Source: Balneola sp.
GTDB taxonomy: Bacteria; Bacteroidota; Rhodothermia; Balneolales; Balneolaceae
Direction of reading: 5' to 3'
Assembly (NCBI GenBank): GCA_003712055.1
Contig: RHLJ01000004.1
Coordinates: forward strand, 310,001-374,000
DNA: 64,000 bases
Part shown: positions 27,799 to 36,517 of the stretch, in pieces
Numbering within the stretch: the stretch's first letter is position 1
Layout: every line of letters begins with the position of its first letter
The notes under the pieces: model-generated
What the model saw: the letters and a program-made list of their open reading frames with translations, nothing else
What the model was told of the DNA's origin: nothing
The model's database searches: none
Made by a program: the position numbers and the translations under genes

Positions 27799-29150
27799 AT
27801 GAAAAAACTCTGCTTTCTAATTCTTCTGGGCAGTACGTTCATTTACCAGAACGCTAATTCACAGGTAAGTCAGGATCAATTAAAATTTATTTCGAAGTTT
27901 AAAGCTCTTGAGAAGGAGCTGCCAAGAGAAAGAATCTATCTTCATACCGATAGGGATAGTTATTATCTGGGTGATAGAATCTGGTTTTCTGCTTATGTAC
28001 AGCTTGGGAGCTTCAACATGCCCTCCGATTTAAGCAAAGTGTTATATGTAGAGCTGTATGAGCCTGAAGGCAAATTGCTAGAACGTGTAACCGTTGAAAT
28101 AGAGCAAGGAAGAGCAAGTGGAAATATAAGTTTTACAGAAAAATCAGATAAACCAGGTATCTACAAAATTAAGGCTTATACGGCTTGGGCTCTTAATTTT
28201 GGGCCTTCATATGTATTCCAAAAAAATATTGAGGTTAGAACCGGAGAGGAAAGTAAACTTACTGCCAAAGAACAAGATTTTGATGTACAATTCATGCCCG
28301 AGGGCGGAATATTAGTCGCTGGATTACCTACACGGTTAGCATTCAAATCAATTGGTACCGATGGATTGGGTAAAGATATACATGGAGTGGTTTACCGGGA
28401 AGGCGCTCAGGATTCTATTCCATTTTCTACTGCACATCTTGGAATGGGTGTATTAGAATTTACTCCCCAGCAGAATGGAGAGTATTATGCTGAGGTAAAC
28501 GGCAAGACCTTTCCCTTACCTGAGGTTGTTACTGAAGGAACTCTTTTATCTGTAAATGACGATCAAGATCAATTTAGTGTCAATGTTCTTTCTAACAGTA
28601 CAGATGTAGCAGGTACTCCTCTTTTATTTGCTCACGTAAGAGGGGAAGTATTTTCTGCGGAACTGGTGAATATGCAAAATGGAAAGGGACAGGTATTTAT
28701 TTCAAAAGCTCAGTTACCTACAGGCGTTGTGCACTTTACCTTACTGAATCAAAGCGGGCTTCCTGTAGCTGAAAGATTAGCCTTTAATAAGAATGAGGTA
28801 GATGAGTTGGAAGTCTCATTAAGCTTATCAGATGAAGAAGTGGGGTTACGTGACCGTATAGATCTTGGAATTAGAGTAGCTAGTGAGACTGTAGGAGAGT
28901 TTGCTTCCAGTGCGAGTATATCGATTTATGATGATTCCATTGATCCATTTAATAGTAACAGACCTTCAATAGTTAGTCGCCTTTACCTCGAAAGTGAACT
29001 TGAAGGGCATATTGAACATCCTGGCTTTTATTTTAGCGATCATTCACAGGCTGACGAATATCTGGACATTTTGATGATGACACAAGGTTGGCGTGCCTAT
29101 GATATGTCTAGTGTATTAGAGTGGGAGAACATAGAGTTGTATTCCTTTGC
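27785..29150 (+). repeat. Direct repeat, copy B
   Basis: Second copy of the ~1,366 bp block described at 24928-26293. Preceding bases differ (ACTAACTC versus TATAACTC begins matching only at TAAC), and the following bases TGAACAGG versus CGAGCAAG mark the end of identity. Confidence 0.9.
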
Positions 29151-30285
29151 TGAACAGGGCTTCAGGGTTTCTGGAAGAATCATATCAGGTTTTACCCGAA
29201 CTGGGAGTGCTGAGTCCCCGGTTATGTTATCCATGGGAGGGGAGAAAAAGGGCTCCTGGCTTGTAACTAGCGATGAAGAGGGCTATTTCGTGATTGATGG
29301 ATTGAAGATATATGGGAATGAAAGGGTTGAAATAAAAGCGAACGATAGAAAAGGTAGTGATAATATTGTGATTGAAATGGACGATCAATTTTCACATTTA
29401 CCCGAGAGCAAAGAAGAATTAGTCCAGGTTCTGAAGAAGCTACTCGAAGAGGAGCTTATAGAAATAGAAGCTACAGGTACGGAAGAAGAGGAATTATTTG
29501 AGCGAGCTGTAGAAGCCAGCAAAGAGTCGGAGCAGTTTATTGAAGTAATGAAACAGGCAGAGCTGGACGAGATAACTGTAACATCAAACCGTATAGGATT
29601 TACAGAGGAGGAATTAGAAGAAGACTATCTGGTTCAAATGTTAAAGCAAAGTGATACAAAAAGTGCATATATCAATCTGGATGAAAAAGACTGGATGAAG
29701 AGCTTTAGGGTAGCGCAAATATTAGATCAATTACCGGGAGTAAGGACTGTTTATAGAGGTATTACACCGGGCATAGAAGTAGAAATGGGAGCTACTTTTA
29801 ATAATCCAGAAGATGATGATCCCGAAAACGAGCCTCTTTATTTTCTTGATGGAATAGAAGTTGGAGCTGCGGACATTTTATCATTGCACGGAAATGATAT
29901 AAAAACTATAGGAGTGATGAGAAGTTCAGTAGATCTTGCAATGTTTGGATCAAGAGGAGCTAATGGAGTTATTGTAGTTTCTCTTAAGAAAGGAGGAGAT
30001 TTTAATGAATCTGTAAGAGGATTGATCCAAGCTAACCTCATCGGATATCAACTACCAAGCCAATTTTATTCTCCCAGATATGGAGTAACTGTTCCCAGTG
30101 ACTATCCCACTAAGGATAACCGTATTACCTTGCACTGGGAGTCTGATTTTGAAGTGACAGGATCAGGAAGTACACTTAGCTTCTGGGCTAATGATGTTCC
30201 CTCAACATATCGAATCATAGTAGAAGGTATAACAGAAACAGGTATTCCTTTTTTCGAAACACAGACATTTACTATTACTGAATAA
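27799..30285 (+). CDS. MG2-domain and TonB-plug-domain secreted protein, copy B
   Basis: An 828-residue paralogue of the upstream gene with the same signal peptide, MG2-like domain and beta-sandwich modules (apparently identical to residue ~451). After that the two proteins diverge: copy B has FTRTGSAESPVMLSMGG where copy A has LLRRGQGEAPVMFTMGT, and its plug-like region is EPLYFLDGIEVGAADILSL ... VMRSSVDLAMFGSRGANGVIVVSLKKG. The extreme C-termini are again alike (LSFWANDVPSTYRIIVEG). The role is unknown; the pattern of identical front and differing plug could give two surface or receptor partners with different specificity. A terminator follows at once. Confidence 0.85.
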   Translation: MKKLCFLILLGSTFIYQNANSQVSQDQLKFISKFKALEKELPRERIYLHTDRDSYYLGDRIWFSAYVQLGSFNMPSDLSKVLYVELYEPEGKLLERVTVEIEQGRASGNISFTEKSDKPGIYKIKAYTAWALNFGPSYVFQKNIEVRTGEESKLTAKEQDFDVQFMPEGGILVAGLPTRLAFKSIGTDGLGKDIHGVVYREGAQDSIPFSTAHLGMGVLEFTPQQNGEYYAEVNGKTFPLPEVVTEGTLLSVNDDQDQFSVNVLSNSTDVAGTPLLFAHVRGEVFSAELVNMQNGKGQVFISKAQLPTGVVHFTLLNQSGLPVAERLAFNKNEVDELEVSLSLSDEEVGLRDRIDLGIRVASETVGEFASSASISIYDDSIDPFNSNRPSIVSRLYLESELEGHIEHPGFYFSDHSQADEYLDILMMTQGWRAYDMSSVLEWENIELYSFAEQGFRVSGRIISGFTRTGSAESPVMLSMGGEKKGSWLVTSDEEGYFVIDGLKIYGNERVEIKANDRKGSDNIVIEMDDQFSHLPESKEELVQVLKKLLEEELIEIEATGTEEEELFERAVEASKESEQFIEVMKQAELDEITVTSNRIGFTEEELEEDYLVQMLKQSDTKSAYINLDEKDWMKSFRVAQILDQLPGVRTVYRGITPGIEVEMGATFNNPEDDDPENEPLYFLDGIEVGAADILSLHGNDIKTIGVMRSSVDLAMFGSRGANGVIVVSLKKGGDFNESVRGLIQANLIGYQLPSQFYSPRYGVTVPSDYPTKDNRITLHWESDFEVTGSGSTLSFWANDVPSTYRIIVEGITETGIPFFETQTFTITE

Positions 30286-30286
30286 A

Positions 30287-30316
30287 AAACCCCGTCACAT
30301 ATTTGTAACGGGGTTT
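30287..30316. terminator. Bidirectional intrinsic terminator
   Basis: A perfect 9-bp stem AAACCCCGT / ACGGGGTTT with a 12-base loop, with A/T runs on both sides. It separates copy B from the convergent M16 protease gene. Confidence 0.85.
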
Positions 30317-30339
30317 AAACTCAGAGAGGGATTGGTATT

Positions 30340-33216
30340 TTATTTACCGTCCGAGTCTCCCTCTTTTATTTCTTCAATGATGTCACCTTTTTCAGTTACA
30401 TCCACTACTTCATAGCCTAGGGCTTTAAGTTTATCGCGATGAGAAGCTCCATCACCAACAACAAGAATATGCATATTCTCAATATCGAGATGTCTTCGGG
30501 CTAATTCGTTGATCTCTTCTTTACTTATAGTGCGGATGATTTCTGCTTGTTCATCAACATAAGAGCGATCAAGGTTATACCTCATAATAGTACTCAAGAA
30601 GCCTGCTTTTTGGAAAGGAGTTTCGTAACGACGAGCGTCTCTTTGCCCAATAGAGTTTCTCATAAAAGTTAATTCATCATCCGAAATTCCATTTTCCCGG
30701 AAATCTGAAAGCTCTTTCATGAATTCGTATACCGAGCTATCAGTAGCTACTTCCTTAACACCAGCAGATGCAGTGAATGCACCAGGATCTTCGCTAGCAC
30801 CAAAGAAAGAACGTGCACCATAAGTCCATCCTTTATCCTCACGTAGGTTAAGATTGATTCTACTGTTGAACGCTCCACCTAAGGTGTAATTCATTAGAGT
30901 GGTTTTATAGTACTCACCTGTAGCATCATAGGTAAGATCAGTCATATATCCGATTCTAATCTGAGATTGAGGTGCTCCAGCTTTATCAACCAAATAGATT
31001 TTTGTGTAATCTATTGGACTTGGTTTTGGCAGGTCAGGTAATACTGCACCAGTTTGTTCCCAACCAGATAGGAAGTCAAGTTTTGGGAGGATTTCGTCCT
31101 CTGAAATCTGACCTACTACTACAATTTCTGTGAGCTCAGGAGTATAGAATTGATCGTAGAATGCTTTTACATCGTCAAGCGTGATTCGCTCAACAGTCTC
31201 TTCAATACCCCCTACAGGAACAGAATAGATATGCTCATCACCATATAGCAGACGATTGTAAACTTGTCCGGCAATACTTGCAGGGTTTTGATAAGAAGAT
31301 CGGATACCTTCTATTTGTTGTTGCTTTAATCGGTCAAAATCTTCCTGAGTGAAACCAGGGCTGAATAAGATTTCCTCTGCAAGTTCAAGAGTTCGGTCAA
31401 TATTTTTGGTAAGGGAGTTAATACTAATAGTAGTAGTATTATTACCAGCAAATACACTAATAGAACTGGCAATAAGCCTTAACTCCTCCTGGATTTCCTC
31501 TGAGGTATAATTCTCTGTCGCTTCATTCATCATTGCTGCAGTCATAGAAGCCAGACCAGCTTTCTGAGAATGATAAGCATCCATTTTGTGACCACCTTTA
31601 ATAGTCATTTGGATGGTAACAGATGGAACCTCATTAGATTCAGTTCCGATAACTCTAATGCCATTATCCATTTCAGCTCTCCAGAAATCAGGAACTGGTA
31701 CTAAGGGTGCAGTTCCGGGAGTTGGTTTTACACTTCTGTCAAAGGTGTCCCCGGTTGGTCGGGAATAAGCAAGCCCTGAGTAATCGGTAGTAGGGAATGG
31801 ATTATCACCTTCAGTAATAGGGGTGAAATTATCTGGCTGAGCAGGCGCAGTTGCACCGCCGTCATTAGGTAAAACACTTTGAATTACTGCGTGCTTGCCA
31901 TAAATATATGTCTCAAAAACACGCATGATGTCTTCTTTGGTAACGGCATTATATCTCTCAATATCCTTCTCGATATAGTTAACATTACCTTCTATAGTTG
32001 CATAATCAGCAAGCTGTGACACTTTTCCGCTAACACTTGTTAACCCGTTGATAAAGCCTGATTCAAAGGATGCCTTGATTTTGGTCATATCCGCATCAGA
32101 AACGCCATCATTTTTAAAGTCCTCAAGAATTTGACGCATTTCTGTTTCAAAAGCAGAAAGGGTTTGTCCTGGGAATGGGAGTACAAACATCGTGAACTCA
32201 CCAGCTAGCTCACTTGCTGGATGGAAAGTTGAAGACTGGATTGCCTTTTGTGTCAGTACGAATTTTTTATAGAAGTAAGAGCTTCTTCCGGTTCCTAGAA
32301 TTTGTGCCAGGTAATCAAGTGGCGCTTCATCAGGGTGAAATCTTGGAACAGTAGGATAAGTAAAAAGAAGTGCTGGGAAGCGAATGTTCTTATCTACATA
32401 AGAAACATAGCGATCGGCATCGAGCACTACAGGATCTAATTCCATATCTGTTACTTCCGGTCCGGCAGGAATAACACCAAAGTATTTTTCAACTAGTTCT
32501 ACAACCTCATCCGGATTAACATCGCCGCCTACTGTAAGAGTTGCGTTATTAGGTCCGTACCATCTGAGGAAGAACTTTTTAAGATCATCTACATCTACAC
32601 GATCAAGATCTTCAAGCTTTCCAATAGTCAACCATGAGTAAGGGTGCCCAAAAGGATATAAAGCAGCAGCATTTACTTCACTCCAAAGCCCATATGCACT
32701 ATTGTCATAATTTTGACCTTTTTCGTTTTTAACTGTCTCACGCTGTACTTCAAATTTCTCCTGGGTAACTGCGTCTAAGAAAAATCCCATTCTATCAGCT
32801 TCAAGCCAAAGCATAACTTCAAGCTGATTGCTTGGAACAGTTTCAAAGTAATTTGTTCGGTCGCGATTAGTAGTACCGTTTAACGTACCCCCGGCATCGG
32901 TAATAATTTTAAAATGCTCTTCATCGGCTACGTTCTCTGAACCCTGGAACATCATGTGCTCAAAGAAATGAGCAAAACCAGATTTGTAAAGTTCTTCACG
33001 AGCAGAACCAACGTGATAGGTTACATCAACGTGAACTAAAGGATCAGAGTTATCCTCGTGGATAATAAGGGTAAGACCGTTATCTAAAACGTATTTTTTA
33101 TAAGGAATAACAATCTCATCTCCCTCTCTTTTTACTTCTTCTACCAACTTTGTTTGAGCAAGAAGAATAGGTTGACTTACAATCCCCACAATTAGGGCAA
33201 GCAATAATTTTTTCAT
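30340..33216 (-). CDS. M16 family zinc protease, two-domain exported
   Basis: A ~958-residue pitrilysin-like protease. I start at ATG 33216, which gives a signal peptide (MKKLLLALIV ... LLAQ); the frame is open to an ATG at 33348 but that would place 44 unlikely residues ahead of the signal. The first M16 domain has the inverted zinc motif H83-F-F-E86-H87 (SGFAHFFEHMMFQGSEN) with a second Glu in ETVKNEKGQN. The second half (from ~520) is the inactive, substrate-cradling M16 domain (FWRAEMDNGIRVIGTESNEVP). It probably degrades peptides in the periplasm. Confidence 0.92.
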   Translation of the reverse strand: MKKLLLALIVGIVSQPILLAQTKLVEEVKREGDEIVIPYKKYVLDNGLTLIIHEDNSDPLVHVDVTYHVGSAREELYKSGFAHFFEHMMFQGSENVADEEHFKIITDAGGTLNGTTNRDRTNYFETVPSNQLEVMLWLEADRMGFFLDAVTQEKFEVQRETVKNEKGQNYDNSAYGLWSEVNAAALYPFGHPYSWLTIGKLEDLDRVDVDDLKKFFLRWYGPNNATLTVGGDVNPDEVVELVEKYFGVIPAGPEVTDMELDPVVLDADRYVSYVDKNIRFPALLFTYPTVPRFHPDEAPLDYLAQILGTGRSSYFYKKFVLTQKAIQSSTFHPASELAGEFTMFVLPFPGQTLSAFETEMRQILEDFKNDGVSDADMTKIKASFESGFINGLTSVSGKVSQLADYATIEGNVNYIEKDIERYNAVTKEDIMRVFETYIYGKHAVIQSVLPNDGGATAPAQPDNFTPITEGDNPFPTTDYSGLAYSRPTGDTFDRSVKPTPGTAPLVPVPDFWRAEMDNGIRVIGTESNEVPSVTIQMTIKGGHKMDAYHSQKAGLASMTAAMMNEATENYTSEEIQEELRLIASSISVFAGNNTTTISINSLTKNIDRTLELAEEILFSPGFTQEDFDRLKQQQIEGIRSSYQNPASIAGQVYNRLLYGDEHIYSVPVGGIEETVERITLDDVKAFYDQFYTPELTEIVVVGQISEDEILPKLDFLSGWEQTGAVLPDLPKPSPIDYTKIYLVDKAGAPQSQIRIGYMTDLTYDATGEYYKTTLMNYTLGGAFNSRINLNLREDKGWTYGARSFFGASEDPGAFTASAGVKEVATDSSVYEFMKELSDFRENGISDDELTFMRNSIGQRDARRYETPFQKAGFLSTIMRYNLDRSYVDEQAEIIRTISKEEINELARRHLDIENMHILVVGDGASHRDKLKALGYEVVDVTEKGDIIEEIKEGDSDGK

Positions 33217-33349
33217 AGATATAGGATTAATCGTTAATGAAATGGTCTTTGAATATACAGGAAGTAATCCCGCATAAAAAAGCCAAAATATTTTACAACG
33301 AGAGGAGTGAATGAAAGTTACGAGGACTTTATAAAATACTGTAAACAAA

Positions 33350-33377
33350 AAACCCCCACGCTTTTGCGTGAGGGTTT
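33350..33377 (-). terminator. Intrinsic terminator of secG
   Basis: A 12-bp stem (AAACCCCCACGC / GCGTGAGGGTTT, one mismatch) with a 4-base loop and T-run on the minus strand, 7 bases past the secG stop. Confidence 0.85.
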
Positions 33378-33383
33378 AAAAAA

Positions 33384-33770
33384 TTAATTGTCTGAATCGT
33401 CAGAACCCCCATCATTATTGACGGGAGGTGGAGGAGTTTGAGAAGGAACGGCTGATTGAGTTTGCGATGGAACAGCAATGTCATTAATAGGAGCTCCTTG
33501 TTCAAGTACACTATTTTGAGGTGCAGTATTTCTGTCGATAGCAAAGTTTGCGAGTACACAAAGTGCTAGAAAAGCAGCCCCAAGAACGGTAGTAGCTTTT
33601 GAAAGAAGATCAGCGGTTCTTCGTGCACCAAGTCCTGCACTTCCACCCATTCCAGCCCCTGCGCTGGCAATTCCTGATAAACCTTGTCCCTGACCGTTTT
33701 GTAGTAAAATCACCAGCGTTAACAGAACGCAAATTAAAGTGATCACAGCAATGATAATATTATAAAGCAT
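33384..33770 (-). CDS. secG: Preprotein translocase subunit SecG
   Basis: A 128-residue membrane protein. Two hydrophobic helices (about 3-22 and 52-72) flank the conserved loop LLQNGQGQGLSGIASAGAGMG; the L-x-Q-x-G-x-G-x-G-L pattern is the SecG signature. SecG assists SecYEG in protein export through the inner membrane. A long Pro/Ser/Asp-rich C-terminal tail (SQTQSAVPSQTPPPPVNN) extends beyond the E. coli length (110) and is typical of Bacteroidota SecG. It is divergent from the MscS gene. Confidence 0.93.
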   Translation of the reverse strand: MLYNIIIAVITLICVLLTLVILLQNGQGQGLSGIASAGAGMGGSAGLGARRTADLLSKATTVLGAAFLALCVLANFAIDRNTAPQNSVLEQGAPINDIAVPSQTQSAVPSQTPPPPVNNDGGSDDSDN

Positions 33771-33857
33771 TGGATTTTTAACTTAACTTTTGCAAAAGGC
33801 CTTAAAGATATTCAAATTTGCATTTTCAAACCAATTAAAAGAACATCTTAAATTGCT

Positions 33858-34778
33858 TTGATGGAAGACTTTCGTAATCGAATAACAAATTTCCTGGGAA
33901 ACTCACCAGATCTAACTGCCAATATCTTTGAAACCATTGGCATTATTTTCCTTTTATGGTTTATTCGCTTCATTATTCTTCGAATCATAGTTAAGAGGTC
34001 TGAGAGTAAGCGTACACAGTATAAATGGCGGAAAAACTCAACATATGTCGCTTATTTCATTGGAATATTTGTAGTTGGGCAGATCTGGTTTTCAGGCATT
34101 GGCGATATAGCAACCTATTTAGGGTTACTATCTGCAGGTATTGCTATAGCTCTTAAAGACCCTATAACAGATCTGGCTGCCTGGTTATTCATAATTTGGA
34201 GAAAGCCATTTGATGTAGGTGATCGAATTCAGCTAGGGGATAGTAAAGGGGATGTAATTGATGTTCGAACCTTCAAATTTACCATTTTAGAGATTGGCAA
34301 CTGGGTAGATGCTGATCAGAGTACCGGGCGGGTTATTCATATTCCAAATAACTATGTATTCACAAAACAACTAGCTAATTACACCAGCGACTTTAAGTTT
34401 ATTTGGAATGAGTTACAGGTACTTGTCACTTTTGAGAGTGATTGGAAAAAGGCGAAAGAGATTCTTAATGAAATTGTTAGTGAGGTTTCTAAGGAATTCA
34501 TTGAAAAAGCCAAAGAAGAAATAGCAAAGGCTTCCAAATCGTATTTAATTGAATTTACCTACCTGACACCCATAGTATATACAGATGTTAAAGACAGCGG
34601 TATAAATCTTACCATCCGCTATTTAACCGATCCCCGGAGAAGAAGAGGAACCAGTCAAAAGATTTGGGAACAGATATTAGATGAGTATGCAAAGTATGAT
34701 AACATAGATTTTGCCTATCCAACCATCCGCTATTACGACAACCCGAAAGAAGGAAAACCGGGAACAAAACCTTCCTGA
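33858..34778 (+). CDS. Small-conductance mechanosensitive channel (MscS family)
   Basis: A 306-residue inner-membrane channel. Three transmembrane segments lie in the first 110 residues. The pore helix reads TYLGLLSAGIAIALKDPITDLAAWLFIIWRKPFDVGDRI, which covers TM3 and the following beta domain (Ala/Gly-rich then the F-x-x-G-D-x-I motif). The C-terminal alpha/beta domain (170-290) is the cytoplasmic vestibule. It would release osmolytes on hypo-osmotic shock. The stop lies one base away from the converging SRAP-like gene. Confidence 0.92.
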   Translation: MMEDFRNRITNFLGNSPDLTANIFETIGIIFLLWFIRFIILRIIVKRSESKRTQYKWRKNSTYVAYFIGIFVVGQIWFSGIGDIATYLGLLSAGIAIALKDPITDLAAWLFIIWRKPFDVGDRIQLGDSKGDVIDVRTFKFTILEIGNWVDADQSTGRVIHIPNNYVFTKQLANYTSDFKFIWNELQVLVTFESDWKKAKEILNEIVSEVSKEFIEKAKEEIAKASKSYLIEFTYLTPIVYTDVKDSGINLTIRYLTDPRRRRGTSQKIWEQILDEYAKYDNIDFAYPTIRYYDNPKEGKPGTKPS

Positions 34779-34779
34779 G

Positions 34780-35421
34780 CTAGTCCTCTTCTCTTAATTT
34801 TGGAATAGGCTGTATTAAATCCGGGGAGTTATTTGCAAGATCATTTACCAGATCAGGTACCCGGACTACTGTAACCTCCGGAAGTAAATTCACATCATTA
34901 AATCCTTCGGTAAGTATTGATGCTGCTTGTCCATCAAACCAGATTTGGAAATCATCGGGATCAATAATACAAGGCATTGTATTGGTAACAGGCTTTATGA
35001 GTACATTCGCAGCTTTAGTAATTACGGTAAAAGTATTCCTTTGGCCCTCATGCTCAGAATAAATACCGGCAATACCTAAGAGCTTACGGGTGTGTATTCT
35101 TGTATAAAAAGGTAATGGATCACTTACTGTTTTTTTCCATATGTAAAACCCGTTGATAGGAACGAGGCAGGCATTGGTGACAAGTAAATCCCGGTATTTT
35201 TTATTTTCAAGTAGCTCATCTATATCAATAGCACTTCCCAGTTCATCCATGCCCCAGATAGAATTTTCCAGAACGGTTCGTCCATCTATTTTATAAAGAA
35301 TAGGAAGCGAATTACCTGGTGCTGCATTATAAGTTGGATTAAGAATTGATTTTGAACCCGGTATAACCCCAAAGATCTCTTCCATTTCCTCTTTGTCCGT
35401 GCTAAAAACGTAACGCTCCAT
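34780..35421 (-). CDS. SRAP-like (YedK/HMCES) protein lacking catalytic residues
   Basis: A 213-residue relative of SOS-response-associated peptidase, which normally seals abasic-site DNA through Cys2. The recognisable frame is present: PTYNAAPGNSLPIL (normally N-x-A-P-T), SIWGMDELG (normally WGL), VTNACLVPINGFYIWKK (normally RCLVPADGFYEWK), NTMPCIID (normally RMPVIL). But the catalytic set is gone: Cys2 is replaced by Glu (MERYVF instead of MCGRY), the Glu of FYEW is Ile, and the His before RMP is replaced (VTNTMP). So DNA-protein crosslinking is not expected. It may keep DNA binding or be drifting. Confidence 0.75.
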   Translation of the reverse strand: MERYVFSTDKEEMEEIFGVIPGSKSILNPTYNAAPGNSLPILYKIDGRTVLENSIWGMDELGSAIDIDELLENKKYRDLLVTNACLVPINGFYIWKKTVSDPLPFYTRIHTRKLLGIAGIYSEHEGQRNTFTVITKAANVLIKPVTNTMPCIIDPDDFQIWFDGQAASILTEGFNDVNLLPEVTVVRVPDLVNDLANNSPDLIQPIPKLREED

Positions 35422-35495
35422 AAATCCTGTGTTTGTTTTAAAAGTATGTTTGTATCATCTCCATATATAGAAACTTCGCAGTATCCTCATTTAGT

Positions 35496-36413
35496 ATGAA
35501 TCCATTTTTTAATCAAGCAGAAAACAGGCCCAGAGTCCTTATTCGAATTGTAGTATTTCTGTTTTTAGGGATTATTTTGCTGGGCTTCTCTGTAGGTTTT
35601 GATTTATATGGATTTGAGTACCTATTTGCCGGTGTGATCATCTTAGCTTTCTTTCACATTTTTTATCGGTTTATTGATCAGAGAAGCTCATTGAAAGAAG
35701 CGGGTATTAGCCCTTCTAAAACATGGTTTCTTGAGTTTTTTGTCGGAAGTATTGCTGCGGCAAGTGCGATGTCATTGATTTTCGGCATTCAATGGCTAAC
35801 AGGTGATATCACAATACAAGGATATGCCTGGAATAGGGTTTCCTCAACATTCTGGTTAATCCCTGCATTGGGTTATTTCGTTAAAATGCTCAGCGTAGGT
35901 TTGTATGAAGAGCTTCAATTTCGCTCATACTTGATACCAAATATGAAAGAGGGGCTTACATTCGGTAAGGTTACTCCGGTTCAAGCTAGTTTACTTGCTG
36001 TTTTTTTAAGTTCAGCGCTATTTGGAGTAGCTCATATTTTCAATCCAAATGCTACCTTTTTTTCTACGGTCAATATTCTACTAGCCGGGATAATGCTGGC
36101 CTTTCCATACCTGCTAACCGGACGGCTAGCTTATTCAGTAGGTATACATTTTGCCTGGAACTATGTGCAGGGAGGTGTATTTGGATTCAAAGTGAGTGGA
36201 ACAGAAAATTTCTATTCATTGCTAACACTTCAGCATCATGGAAATCCGATTTGGACCGGAGGAAAGTTTGGTCCGGAAGGAGGGATAATTGGGCTGTTAG
36301 GGATAATGATTGTATCACTTATTGTGTATGCACATATCAAGAGGTCAAATAAAGAAATAGAGCTTAATGTGATGTTTAAACAGCGGTTTTTGGAAAATCA
36401 GCAGCAGCAATAA
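35496..36413 (+). CDS. CPBP family intramembrane metalloprotease
   Basis: A 305-residue integral membrane protein with about eight helices. The CAAX-protease/bacteriocin-processing motifs are all seen: motif 1 E-E-x-x-x-R (YEELQFRSYL), motif 2 F-x-x-x-H (FGVAHIFNPNA) and motif 3 H-x-x-x-N (HFAWNYVQGG). These residues bind zinc and cleave within or near the membrane. Members process exported or prenylated peptides or confer bacteriocin self-immunity; the target here is unknown. It is not next to any peptide precursor gene. Confidence 0.92.
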   Translation: MNPFFNQAENRPRVLIRIVVFLFLGIILLGFSVGFDLYGFEYLFAGVIILAFFHIFYRFIDQRSSLKEAGISPSKTWFLEFFVGSIAAASAMSLIFGIQWLTGDITIQGYAWNRVSSTFWLIPALGYFVKMLSVGLYEELQFRSYLIPNMKEGLTFGKVTPVQASLLAVFLSSALFGVAHIFNPNATFFSTVNILLAGIMLAFPYLLTGRLAYSVGIHFAWNYVQGGVFGFKVSGTENFYSLLTLQHHGNPIWTGGKFGPEGGIIGLLGIMIVSLIVYAHIKRSNKEIELNVMFKQRFLENQQQQ

Positions 36414-36517
36414 AAAGGGTGAGCTTAGAAAGCAAGTTTTGTATATTTGTGCGTTCCTGAAGGAACCAGATCTTTGAAATATTAACGATTAAGCAAAACT
36501 TGAAAGAGGTGTAACCA

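Noticed and set aside
33217-33348. Upstream extension of the M16 protease by 44 residues
   Set aside because: The internal ATG at 33216 begins a standard signal peptide; the extension would place unrelated residues before it.
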